The translations under genes were made by a program, and so were the position numbers. From the NCBI GenBank assembly GCA_021779935.1, contig JAJXZT010000062.1, positions 62,001-126,000 of the forward strand: a DNA stretch of 64,000 bases, written 5' to 3'. The notes under the pieces are model-generated. The model made no database searches, was not told the DNA's origin, and saw nothing but the letters and a program-made list of their open reading frames with translations. Positions 37,684 to 46,263 of the stretch are shown here, in pieces. The stretch's first letter is position 1. The number at the start of each line of letters is the position of its first letter. This DNA comes from Acidobacteriota bacterium (GTDB lineage: Bacteria > Acidobacteriota > Terriglobia > Terriglobales > Acidobacteriaceae).

Positions 37684-39909
37684 ATGTCGGAACTGGTGCC
37701 CATTCCGCTCGATCTCCAGCTTCGGCGCGCCTATCTCGAATACGAGCGCGAAGACAAGATCTTCGACCTTCCGCGCCGTGCTATCTTTCGCGGCCTGCCC
37801 GGGCTCGACCTCTCCGTCCGCACCAATGGCCATGCGGCCTTCACGCCCCTCGGTCCCGCCGCCGGCCCGCACTCCCAGCTTCTCCAGAACATCGTCCTCA
37901 GTTGGCTCGGCGGTTCGCGCATCATCGAACTCAAAACCGTCCAGGTCCTCGACGCCCTCTCGATCCCGCGTCCCTGCATCGACTCGGAAACCGTCACTTA
38001 CAACGTCGAGTGGTCGCAGGAACTTTCTCTCCAGCAGTCCTTGCGTGAATACGTCTCCGCCATGATGTTCCTGGAGGTCCTTAAGGCATCTTCGCTTCTC
38101 GGCGAGGACCTCCCGCGCGGCTTTTACGACACCGTTTTCGACATGAGCGCCGGCTATAACCTCGAAGGCATCCAGTCCGCTCCCATGCGCGCCTGGTTCG
38201 CCGGCATGATGGATGCATCGACACTCGTCGATGAATTGCGCCTGCTCATCGCCGGCCGTTTCGCCGCCTATCGCGACCTCCCCTTTCCCTCGCGCGTGAG
38301 CGACACCGTCACCCTCTCCACCTTCCACGGCTGTCCGCCCGAAGAGATCGAGCGCATTGTCACCTTCCTTCTCACCGAGGTCGGTCTCAACGTCTGCGTC
38401 AAGATGAACCCCACGCTCCTCGGTCAGCAGCAGGTCGCGCATCTTCTTTATGACGTTCTCGGCTACCGCGAAATCGAGCTTGTCCCTGACGCCTTCGAAA
38501 ACGATCTCCGCTTCGACGCCGCTCTCGACCTCATTCCGCGCCTCCAGTCCGTTGCGCTCTCCTGCGGACGCCGCTTCTCCCTCAAGTTCAGCAACACTCT
38601 CGTCGTCCGCAATCATCGCAACGTCTTCTCCGATGAGCGCATGTACCTCTCCGGCCCTCCGCTGCACGTGCTCACCCTCAACCTCGTGCGCGCCTTCCGC
38701 GAGCGCATGCCCGCCGCGCCGCCGCTCTCTTTTTCCGCCGGCATGACCGCCAACAACGTCGCTTCCGTTGTCGCCATGGATTTCGTCCCCGTCACCACCT
38801 GTTCTGATCTTCTGCGCCCCGGCGGTTACAGCCGCCTGCATCGCTATCTGGACAACCTCGGCGCCGCCATGCGCGAGTGCCATGCCGCGACCATTCCCGA
38901 GTTCGTTCTGCGCCATGCCGGAAAGGGGCGCGACGCCATCCATGCCGTCACCGCCGCCATGCTCGCCGACGCCACGCAGCTCTCTGGCTCTTCGTCCGCG
39001 CGCGAAACCGTCATCCCCTTCATCACCGATGTTGAAGCCCAACTCCTGCGCTGGTTTGAGTCTCCCGGCAAGTCATTGCGTTCGCTCTGCCGCGAGATTG
39101 CCGACGAGTTCACCCACGTCGCGGGCCGCATCCCGCACGAACTCGCCTCTCACCTTCAGGTGCATGTTTCGGGCCTCGAAGATGCGCTCACCGTCTCTGC
39201 TGGCAGCCTCAACACGCCGATTCTCGTCGACCTTGCTACCGGAGACCCGCGCTATCGCTGGGAGAGCAACCGTACTGCGCCAAAAACCATCGCTGCCGAA
39301 CTTTCTCTCTTCGACTGCATCAATTGCGACAAGTGCGTTGCTGGATGCCCCAACGACGCCATGTTCGTCTATTCCGGCGAACCCTTCGAAGTCGATTATT
39401 CCAATTACGAACTGCTGCCCGGCGGCGGATTTCGCGCAATTCCCGGCGGAACTTTTCGCATCACCCGCGCACGCCAGTTCGCCAACTTTGCCGATGCCTG
39501 CAATGATTGCGGCAACTGCGGTGTCCTCTGCCCCGAGCACGGCGAACCCAACCTCCGCAAACCGCGCTTCTTTGGCTCGCTTGAAAGTCTTGCCGCGCGC
39601 GGCACCGTCGATGGTTTCCACATCGTCGCCGAGGCCGGTCAGAAAACCATTCACTGTCTCATCGCCGGCCACCGCTATCGCCTCACCGTCGATCCCGCCG
39701 CCGACCGTGCGCGCTTCGAGAACGAGACCGCGGAGTACGTTCTTCAACCCGGTCGCAATGCGCTCATCGCCTGGCATGTTTTTGACGCCAGCGGCACTGT
39801 GCCTGCCCGTCTCGATCTTTTGCCGTATTTGCAGTTGAAGTTCCTGCTCGACAATGTTTCAGATTCCCGGCACGTCCACTACGCCAACGTTGCCGGTTTG
39901 GAGGAGTGA
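37684..39909 (+). CDS. ygfK: YgfK-like Fe-S protein, short form without NAD(P)H/FAD module
   Basis: The 741-residue product starts at ATG 37684 after GGAGGATC. The N-terminal half has the dihydroorotate-dehydrogenase-like barrel of YgfK (STFHGCPPEEIERI, VKMNPTLLG, SFSAGMTANN). Two ferredoxin motifs follow close together: CINCDKCVAGCPND near 545-558 and CNDCGNCGVLCPEHG near 605-619. E. coli YgfK has about 1030 residues and, as I recall, a GltD-like pyridine-nucleotide domain; no GxGxxG dinucleotide site is visible here and about 290 residues are missing. It probably works with XdhD and YgfM in urate reduction, but its electron source must differ. Confidence 0.85.
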   Translation: MSELVPIPLDLQLRRAYLEYEREDKIFDLPRRAIFRGLPGLDLSVRTNGHAAFTPLGPAAGPHSQLLQNIVLSWLGGSRIIELKTVQVLDALSIPRPCIDSETVTYNVEWSQELSLQQSLREYVSAMMFLEVLKASSLLGEDLPRGFYDTVFDMSAGYNLEGIQSAPMRAWFAGMMDASTLVDELRLLIAGRFAAYRDLPFPSRVSDTVTLSTFHGCPPEEIERIVTFLLTEVGLNVCVKMNPTLLGQQQVAHLLYDVLGYREIELVPDAFENDLRFDAALDLIPRLQSVALSCGRRFSLKFSNTLVVRNHRNVFSDERMYLSGPPLHVLTLNLVRAFRERMPAAPPLSFSAGMTANNVASVVAMDFVPVTTCSDLLRPGGYSRLHRYLDNLGAAMRECHAATIPEFVLRHAGKGRDAIHAVTAAMLADATQLSGSSSARETVIPFITDVEAQLLRWFESPGKSLRSLCREIADEFTHVAGRIPHELASHLQVHVSGLEDALTVSAGSLNTPILVDLATGDPRYRWESNRTAPKTIAAELSLFDCINCDKCVAGCPNDAMFVYSGEPFEVDYSNYELLPGGGFRAIPGGTFRITRARQFANFADACNDCGNCGVLCPEHGEPNLRKPRFFGSLESLAARGTVDGFHIVAEAGQKTIHCLIAGHRYRLTVDPAADRARFENETAEYVLQPGRNALIAWHVFDASGTVPARLDLLPYLQLKFLLDNVSDSRHVHYANVAGLEE

Positions 39910-39912
39910 TCC

Positions 39913-40959
39913 GTGAGCACCCAGACCTTGACGACCAAGCGAGCCCTCTTCAAGGGCAAGGATTACATCACCACCCAGGAGTGGACGAAAGAACAGATCG
40001 ACGTCCTTCTTGACGTCGCCGTTGACTTGCGCCGCAAGTTCAAGAATCGCATCCCGCATCGTTTCTTGCAGGACCAGACGGTCTTTCTCATGTTCTTCGA
40101 CAAGTCCACCCGCACCCGCAATTCTTTTGAAGCAGGCATGACGCAGCTTGGCGGACACGCACACTTCCTTACCGCCGACGTCATGCAGGTCTCGCACGGC
40201 GAAAGCCCCAAGGACACCGGCATCATCCTCTCGCGTTACGGCCACGGCATCGCCATCCGCCACGACCTCATCCCCGGCGAAGGCAACGCATACATGCGCG
40301 AAGTCGCTCGCTGGGCCGACGCCCCCGTCATCAACATGCAGTGCGATGTCGATCATCCCTGTCAGACGCTCGCCGACCTCATGACCATGCGTGACAAGCT
40401 CGGACACAATCTCCGCGGCCTCAAGGTGGCCGTCTCCTGGGCTTATGCGCCCAGCTACGCCAAGCCGCTCTCCGTGCCCCAGGGACTCATCATGCTTCTC
40501 CCGCGCTTCGGCATCGATGTCACTCTCGCGCACCCCCCTGAGTATTTCCTCATGCCGGAAACCATGGCGGCTGCCCGCGAAAACGCACGCCAGGCCGGCA
40601 CAAAGTTCGAAGTCGTCGGTAGCATGGACGACGCTTTCCGTGACGCCGACATCGTCATCCCAAAGAGCTGGGGATGCCTCGACACCATGGGTACGCGCCC
40701 CGAAGAATCCCTGCGCATCGCGAAGCAATACACCAACTGGATATGCGACGAACGCCGCATGGGATTTGCGCGCCGCAACTCGCTCTACATGCATCCGCTC
40801 CCGGCTGACCGCGGCAACGAGGTCACCGACGCTGTCATCGACGGCCCGCACTCCGTCGTCTATGACGAAGCCGAGAATCGTCTTCACACTTGCAAGTCCA
40901 TCATGGCGCTTACCATGGCCGAGCACGAAATCGAGTACCTCGTGGAGACTCCCGCGTAG
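39913..40959 (+). CDS. ygeW: YgeW-type carbamoyltransferase
   Basis: The 348-residue product has the carbamoyl-phosphate loop in FFDKSTRTRNSFEAGM, the HPCQ-type motif DHPCQTLADLMT and HPLPADRGNEVTD, in the order found in ornithine/aspartate transcarbamoylases. Length and wording match YgeW, which has a changed specificity loop and an unsettled substrate; in the purine set it would phosphorolyse a carbamoylated product to carbamoyl phosphate. GTG 39913 follows GGAGTGATC and lies 3 bases after the ygfK stop. No carbamate kinase gene is seen in the window. Confidence 0.87.
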   Translation: MSTQTLTTKRALFKGKDYITTQEWTKEQIDVLLDVAVDLRRKFKNRIPHRFLQDQTVFLMFFDKSTRTRNSFEAGMTQLGGHAHFLTADVMQVSHGESPKDTGIILSRYGHGIAIRHDLIPGEGNAYMREVARWADAPVINMQCDVDHPCQTLADLMTMRDKLGHNLRGLKVAVSWAYAPSYAKPLSVPQGLIMLLPRFGIDVTLAHPPEYFLMPETMAAARENARQAGTKFEVVGSMDDAFRDADIVIPKSWGCLDTMGTRPEESLRIAKQYTNWICDERRMGFARRNSLYMHPLPADRGNEVTDAVIDGPHSVVYDEAENRLHTCKSIMALTMAEHEIEYLVETPA

Positions 40960-40975
40960 CAGGCTGGCATCGACG

Positions 40976-42298
40976 ATGATCATTCACAACGCTCGCATCC
41001 TGACCCTCGACTCCGCCAATCGTGTCATCGACTCCGGCGCCCTCCGGATTCGTCCCGATGGCGCCATCGATTGGCTGCGTTCCGGCGAGCTCAATCGTCA
41101 CGATCCTCCCCACGACGAGCAGGTCATCGATGCCCGCGGCCGTCTCCTCATGCCCGCGCTCATCAACTGTCACACCCATCTCTACAGCACGCTCGCCCGC
41201 GGCCTCTCGCTTTCCTCGCCGCCGCCTCGCAACTTTACCGGAATACTCCGCAAACTCTGGTGGAAACTCGACCGCGCACTTTCCTCCGAAGACATCTATT
41301 ACAGCGCCCTCGTCGCCCTCATCGACTCCGCCAGGTCCGGCGTCGCCACTGTCGTCGACCACCACTCCAGCCCCGGTACATGCGCTCTATCGCTTGATGT
41401 CCTCGCCGCCGCTCTTCGCCAATCCGGCCTCCGCGGCGCGCTTTGTTACGAGGTCTCCGCCCGCAACGGTCTCGCCGCCGCCCGCGAAGCCATCGCCGAA
41501 AACGTTCGTTTCATCGACAAATCTCGATCCATGCACGACGACCGGCTCGCCGCTGCCTTCGGCCTCCATGCATCCTTCACCCTGCCGGACCGCGTCCTCC
41601 GTGAGTGCGTCGAAGCCAACCAGTCTCTCTCCGCTCCGTTCCACATCCACCTCGCGGAAGACCGCTGCGATGTTGACGATTCTCGCCGCCGTTATGGCAA
41701 GTCTCCCGCGCGCCGTCTCTTCGATCTCGGCATCCTCAACCAGCGCACCATTGCCGCCCACTGCGTCCACGTCTCCGCCTCGGATGTCGCGCTCCTCGCC
41801 CGCTGCGGGGCCAGCGTCATTCACAATCCGCAGTCCAATTGCAATAACGCTGTCGGCATCGCGCCGCTCGCGCGCCTCTTGCGCCAGGGCGTTCTTGTCG
41901 GACTCGGTTCGGACGCCTACTCGCCCCGTCTCTGGGAAGAATTTCTGACCGCTGGTCATCTTCTAAAATTGCGCGCCCGCGATCCTCGCGAATCCGGCGC
42001 CTTCACCGTTCTGCTCAACAACCGCGAGATCGTGAAGAAACTCTTTGGCTGGAACCTCGGACGCATCGAGCCGGGCACATCCGCCGATCTCATGTTGCTC
42101 GACTACTATCCGCCCACCGCTCTTACCGCGGACAACGTTATCGGCCACGTTACTTTTGGAATCGCTCACGCAACCGTTCATTCGTTATTGGTCAATGGCA
42201 ACTTCGTCCTTCGCGATCACGAGTGTGTCACCCTGGACGAGCCTGCCATCTGTGAAGAAGCCCGCATTCGGGCTGGAAAACTTTGGCGGCGAATGTAA
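40976..42298 (+). CDS. ssnA: SsnA-type amidohydrolase
   Basis: The 440-residue product is a metal amidohydrolase: HTHLYSTLARGLSL in the first barrel strand, IHLAEDRCDVDDS, AAHCVHVSASDVALL, HNPQSNCNNAVGIAPL and GLGSDAYSPRLWEE. The SP-x2-NF-x-GILRKLWWKLD segment and the length are typical of SsnA. SsnA belongs with YgeY, YgeW, YgfK and XdhD in purine/urate degradation and would hydrolyse a ring-opened or aminopurine intermediate. ATG 40976 lies 17 bases after ygeW. Confidence 0.86.
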   Translation: MIIHNARILTLDSANRVIDSGALRIRPDGAIDWLRSGELNRHDPPHDEQVIDARGRLLMPALINCHTHLYSTLARGLSLSSPPPRNFTGILRKLWWKLDRALSSEDIYYSALVALIDSARSGVATVVDHHSSPGTCALSLDVLAAALRQSGLRGALCYEVSARNGLAAAREAIAENVRFIDKSRSMHDDRLAAAFGLHASFTLPDRVLRECVEANQSLSAPFHIHLAEDRCDVDDSRRRYGKSPARRLFDLGILNQRTIAAHCVHVSASDVALLARCGASVIHNPQSNCNNAVGIAPLARLLRQGVLVGLGSDAYSPRLWEEFLTAGHLLKLRARDPRESGAFTVLLNNREIVKKLFGWNLGRIEPGTSADLMLLDYYPPTALTADNVIGHVTFGIAHATVHSLLVNGNFVLRDHECVTLDEPAICEEARIRAGKLWRRM

Positions 42299-42324
42299 CT
42301 CTCCGCCTGCACACGAGGCTCACG

Positions 42325-43701
42325 ATGCAATCCATGACCTTCGGCCCCACGTATCAGGAAATGCTCCACCCCGAACTTCTTCCGGCGGAACTTCGCCGCC
42401 GCGCTGAAGCTGCACGCGCCAACGAACTCGACCCCGCCAACCTTTTCAACATCACCTGGGAAGCCCCCGACAACTCCGTCCGTCACGTCGTCCTTCCCCG
42501 CGAATTGACCGGCGTCGACGCCAACATTGTCGTGCTCGTCGGACGCCACTTCCCTTCCGGCAGCCACAAAGTCGGTCCCGCCTATTCCACTCTCATGGAG
42601 GGCGAACTCGCCGGAGAGATTCATCCCGGCCAGAACACCATTATTGGACCGTCCACCGGCAACTTCGGCATCGGCTCCGCCTACATCGCGCACCTCATGG
42701 GCTACCCCTGCGTCGTCATCATGCCCGAGCAAATGAGTGCCGAGCGTTACGAGCGCATTCGCAAATACGGCGCCAATCTCGATCTCACTCCCGGCTCCGA
42801 GAGCGACGTTATCCTCGTCCTCGAGCGCACTGAGCATTACAAGAAGGATCCACACAACAAGATCCTCGCGCAGTTTGAGCTTCTTCCTAACTACCGTTTC
42901 CACCGCTTCGTCACCGGGCGCAGCGCACTTCGGGCTGCCAGTCTCCACGGGGACGGTCGCGTTGCCGCCTTCGTTGCCGCTCCCGGTTCTGCCGGCACTC
43001 TCGCCGCCGCCGACGAAATCAAGGCTGTCTTCCCTTCCGCCGCCACCGTCGCGCTTGAACCGCACGAGTGCTCCACTCTCTACAACAACGGCCGCGGCAC
43101 GCATCGCATCGAGGGCATCGGCGACAAGATGGTCACCCTCATTCACAACGTCCTCAACACCGATTACGTCATGCTCATTCACGATGACGATTGCGTTGTC
43201 GCCCTTGAACTCATCGAGCACCAGCAGGCCATACTCGAGCGCACGTTGCACATGCTCCCTGGCGCGCTCGCTTACCTTCGCGGAGTCTTCGGCGTCTCGG
43301 GCACCTGCAACATCCTCGGCTCCATTCGCACCGCGCACTTCCTCGGCCTCGGCCCGGACGACAACATCGTCACCATCGCCACCGATGGCTTTGACCGTTA
43401 CCCCTCCGTCCTCGCCGACCTCGCGCGCCGTCGCGGTCCTTTCAATGCCGGCAATATTCCAGAACATTTCGAGCAGACATACCGCGGTGGCTCCACGGAG
43501 GATATTCTCGACGTTCGTTCGCCCGCGCAAAAGCAGCGCCTCTTCGAATACAAGCAACAGGTCTGGACGCGCTTCGGCTACTCGCTCGAATATCTGCGAA
43601 GCATGACCCATCAGAGTTTTTGGGAGGCTGAGTACGAAAAGATTTGGGATATCGACGCCGCGCTTCTCCGCGCCCGCCGTGTCTCCCTCGCATCGGTTTA
43701 G
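42325..43701 (+). CDS. Fold-type II PLP enzyme (cysteine synthase/ammonia-lyase-like) of the purine cluster
   Basis: The 458-residue product is a tryptophan-synthase-beta-fold enzyme: the PLP Lys is in SGSHKVGPAYST, the phosphate loop in GPSTGNFGIGSAY, and PEQMSAERYERIRKYGA follows. E. coli places YgeX (diaminopropionate ammonia-lyase, near 400 residues) in this operon; this enzyme is longer and has a different active-site wording, so it may fill the same step or a related one. ATG 42325 follows CACGAGG; a TTG at 42283 would overlap ssnA. It ends the cluster before a strong terminator. Confidence 0.75.
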   Translation: MQSMTFGPTYQEMLHPELLPAELRRRAEAARANELDPANLFNITWEAPDNSVRHVVLPRELTGVDANIVVLVGRHFPSGSHKVGPAYSTLMEGELAGEIHPGQNTIIGPSTGNFGIGSAYIAHLMGYPCVVIMPEQMSAERYERIRKYGANLDLTPGSESDVILVLERTEHYKKDPHNKILAQFELLPNYRFHRFVTGRSALRAASLHGDGRVAAFVAAPGSAGTLAAADEIKAVFPSAATVALEPHECSTLYNNGRGTHRIEGIGDKMVTLIHNVLNTDYVMLIHDDDCVVALELIEHQQAILERTLHMLPGALAYLRGVFGVSGTCNILGSIRTAHFLGLGPDDNIVTIATDGFDRYPSVLADLARRRGPFNAGNIPEHFEQTYRGGSTEDILDVRSPAQKQRLFEYKQQVWTRFGYSLEYLRSMTHQSFWEAEYEKIWDIDAALLRARRVSLASV

Positions 43702-43733
43702 TTGGTTTTCGCCTGCAGGTGTTCTTCTTTGCG

Positions 43734-43775
43734 CCCCATTCAAGTCTTCTTTCGGCTTGAATGGGGTGGCTGTTT
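43734..43775. terminator. Strong bidirectional-looking terminator after the purine cluster
   Basis: CCCCATTCAAG (43734-43744) pairs perfectly with CTTGAATGGGG (43756-43766), loop of 11 bases, followed by TGGCTGTTTTT. It lies between the convergent PLP-enzyme gene and the kinase gene and could serve both, though the T-run is only on the plus side. Confidence 0.85.
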
Positions 43776-43782
43776 TTGCGGT

Positions 43783-43824
43783 TCTAATAGCTAACAGCTA
43801 TCAGCTAATGGCTTTCTGCTAAAC
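43783..43824. repeat. Degenerate heptamer repeat, six units (GCTANNN)
   Basis: Units TCTAATA, GCTAACA, GCTATCA, GCTAATG, GCTTTCT and GCTAAAC follow in 7-base register. On the minus strand this sequence encodes the last residues of the histidine kinase (KPLADSC and stop), so the repeat has run into the gene end. Confidence 0.75.
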
Positions 43825-45221
43825 CTCACCGCCATCGTTGTTCCTTCTTCTCCCGTCGCTTCCACGCAAATGGTCCCTCCGTAGGTTTCTACGATTGCGT
43901 TCGCGATCGCCAGTCCCAGTCCGTATCCGCCCGTATCGCGCGTCCGTGACTGGTCTCCCCGATGGAAACGGTCGAAGATTTTTGCTACCTCTTCCTTTGG
44001 AATTCCCGGGCCGCGATCTTCCACCGCCACCCGCGCGCCGGCTTCATCGTTCGTCACTGTGATCCTGACTGTCTCTCCCGCCGGACTGTAGCGCACCGCG
44101 TTTTCCAGCAGGTTCGCCCAAACCAGTTCCAGGTCTTCCGTGTCGGCGCGCATCCGCACCGGCCCGTTGTTCGCGAACTCCAGCTTCACGCCGCGCATGT
44201 CTGCAAACGGCTGCAACCGCTCCATCGCTGACTGGCATGTCGTTCCCAGTTCAATCTCCGGCAAGTCGCGTTGCAGGTTGCCCATCGCCCACTGCTCCGC
44301 CCGCGCCAGTCGCAGCATCGAGTGCAACAGTTTCTCCAGCCGCGCCATGTCCTCCAGGGCCTTTTCAATTCCCGCGCGATACTCCTCTGACCGTCTCGGC
44401 CTGTGCAACAGCGATTGCAGTGTTGACTTCAGGATCGCCACCGGCGTCTTCAGTTCGTGTGCCGCGTTCGTCAGGAACTCCCGCTGCTGTGTGAACGCCT
44501 TCTGTAGCGATCGCAGCATCGATGTCATTGCCTGTGTCAGCGGTCCCAGCTCCGCCGTTGTTTGGGCTTCTTCTGAAACCTGCAGCTCCCAGTTCACCGG
44601 AGAAACCGACGCCGCGCTGTTCGCCAGCGCTTGCAGCGGAAACAGTCCCCGCCGTATGCCCCACAGCGCCAGCCCCGCCGTCACTGCCAGCAGCACCAGG
44701 CTTCCTATTCCCAGGTACAGCCCCGCGCTTGCATACAGCTCATCCATTTCTTCCGTCGGAGCCGCGTAGATCACCGTCAGCGTCGGTGGCGCCGGCGTGC
44801 CCGCGCCTTCGCTGTCCAGCACTGGCAGCGCCGCCATGCGCACCGCACGATACGAAGTGCCGCCTATCGTCACGTGCCAGAATTGTCTTGGCGTCTGCCT
44901 GTCGAATCTTTCTTTCCAGTTCGGCGATTGCGCGGAAAACTTTCCGTCGCTCGAATACACCTTGTATGCGTCCGGATGCTTCGCGTCCAGCGGGCGCGGT
45001 GCCAGTTCACCGTCGAACATCAGCTTTGACGGTTCGTCCTCCGAGTACCGCACCAGTGCCGCGATGCTCATCGACCGTCCTTGCAGTCCCGCGTCGAACG
45101 CCGTCCGCAACTGCCGTCTCAGTGAGTACATACTCAATGCCGCCAGCCCTCCCGCCAGCAGCAGTTGCGACACAATCACCGCCGTAATCAGTTGTCCTTG
45201 GATGGATCGCCGTGCCGTCAT
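43791..45221 (-). CDS. Sensor histidine kinase of the second efflux locus
   Basis: The 476-residue product has two membrane segments (about 14-33 and 170-192) around a periplasmic sensor, a HAMP stretch, a HisKA helix with the His in TNAAHELKTPVAILK, and HATPase boxes (ANLLENAVRYSPAGE, VEDRGPGIPKEEV, GYGLGLAIANAI). It overlaps the regulator stop by four bases and is divergent from the tolC/MFP/RND operon at 46264, an arrangement typical of metal or drug efflux control. The C-terminal seven residues are encoded by a heptamer micro-repeat. Confidence 0.9.
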   Translation of the reverse strand: MTARRSIQGQLITAVIVSQLLLAGGLAALSMYSLRRQLRTAFDAGLQGRSMSIAALVRYSEDEPSKLMFDGELAPRPLDAKHPDAYKVYSSDGKFSAQSPNWKERFDRQTPRQFWHVTIGGTSYRAVRMAALPVLDSEGAGTPAPPTLTVIYAAPTEEMDELYASAGLYLGIGSLVLLAVTAGLALWGIRRGLFPLQALANSAASVSPVNWELQVSEEAQTTAELGPLTQAMTSMLRSLQKAFTQQREFLTNAAHELKTPVAILKSTLQSLLHRPRRSEEYRAGIEKALEDMARLEKLLHSMLRLARAEQWAMGNLQRDLPEIELGTTCQSAMERLQPFADMRGVKLEFANNGPVRMRADTEDLELVWANLLENAVRYSPAGETVRITVTNDEAGARVAVEDRGPGIPKEEVAKIFDRFHRGDQSRTRDTGGYGLGLAIANAIVETYGGTICVEATGEEGTTMAVRFSRKPLADSC

Positions 45222-45889
45222 CGCTTGATCATGTACCCCTGGCCGCGCAGCGTCTGGATCAGTTTCTCGCTGCCGCCCTCGTCCAGCTTCCGTCGCAATC
45301 CCGAGATATACACTTCAATCACGTTGCTGAACCGCTCCCAGTTGAAGTCGTACAAATGTTCCAGCAGTTCGGTCTTTGAAACCACCGTGTTTGGCCGGTG
45401 TGCCATGTATTCCAGCACTCTGTATTCCATGCCCAGCAGGCTCACCAGCGTGCCCGCGCGACGCACCGAATGGTCCGCCGTATTGATCTCGATGTCGCCC
45501 ACCCGCAGCACCGGCGACCTCTGCCCTTTGCCGCGGCGAATCAGCGCCTTCGCTCGCGCCAGCAATTCTCCAAGGTCAAACGGTTTCGTCACGTAATCGT
45601 CCGCACCTGCATTCAGCACCGTGACAATCATCTCTTTCTCGTCTCGCGCCGTCAGCACCAGCACTGGAACGTCCATATCTCCCCCGCGCAGTTTTTGCAG
45701 CACCGTTATGCCGTCCATGCGCGGCAGCATCAGGTCCAGCAGGATCAGGTCATACGGATTCGACTCCGCCATGTAGAGTCCTTCTTCGCCGTCGAACACG
45801 ATGTCCACCGCATATCCACCGCTTTCGCGGAGCACTTCCGCGATGTTCTCCGCCAGCCGGACTTCGTCTTCGATGATCAGTACTCGCAT
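45218..45889 (-). CDS. OmpR-family response regulator of the second efflux locus
   Basis: The 223-residue product has the receiver (VLIIEDEVRLAENI, phospho-acceptor in LLDLMLPRMDG, VTKPFDLGEL) and winged helix (LLGMEYRVLEYMAHRP, VIEVYISGLRRKLD, RGQGYMIKR). This wording is of the CusR/QseB-like type. ATG 45889 has GAGGGC upstream. It most likely controls the divergent efflux operon, acting in the 374-base gap. Confidence 0.9.
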   Translation of the reverse strand: MRVLIIEDEVRLAENIAEVLRESGGYAVDIVFDGEEGLYMAESNPYDLILLDLMLPRMDGITVLQKLRGGDMDVPVLVLTARDEKEMIVTVLNAGADDYVTKPFDLGELLARAKALIRRGKGQRSPVLRVGDIEINTADHSVRRAGTLVSLLGMEYRVLEYMAHRPNTVVSKTELLEHLYDFNWERFSNVIEVYISGLRRKLDEGGSEKLIQTLRGQGYMIKR

Positions 45890-46263
45890 TGCGCCCTCGT
45901 TTGCTGTTCGCCTGCGATTGTCACACGATTTCGCCTGTCACTGCATCCCGGAATCTCCGTGCGCGCATCTGAGTTCTTGATAAACGGGAATTCATTAAAT
46001 AGCGCTGAAATGCCACAAATACTCCGCGTTTGGCGCTTTCGCTTTGTGCTTCCCGTTTGTTTCAGCAACATTTAAGGTAGCGTCCTCAATTCTCAGTTAG
46101 GATTTGTCACGACTGTTTCGTTGGAACTACCGGCCCGGGTACACCGTGCAAGCTGTCTTTTGGCCTGAATGCGGTCGTCGCTGTTCCTGGAACTCGAAAC
46201 TTGAAACTCGAACCTCGAAACTTCCCCTTGCAGGATTTTTTCGTCGCCGAGTGTGAGGGACCT
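45890..46263. other. Divergent control region between regulator and tolC, 374 bases
   Basis: This gap must hold promoters for both directions. Visible are a TGTCAC direct repeat (45919-45924 and 45936-45941, 17 bases apart), which could be a regulator site, an A/T-richer stretch near 45975-46010, and a GAAACTY heptamer repeat at 46189-46223. A short GAGGGA ribosome site precedes GTG 46264. I see no gene here. Confidence 0.4.
46189..46223. repeat. Degenerate heptamer repeat, five units (GAANCTN)
   Basis: Units GGAACTC, GAAACTT, GAAACTC, GAACCTC and GAAACTT in 7-base register, located in the leader of the tolC gene about 40 bases before its GTG start. Confidence 0.8.
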
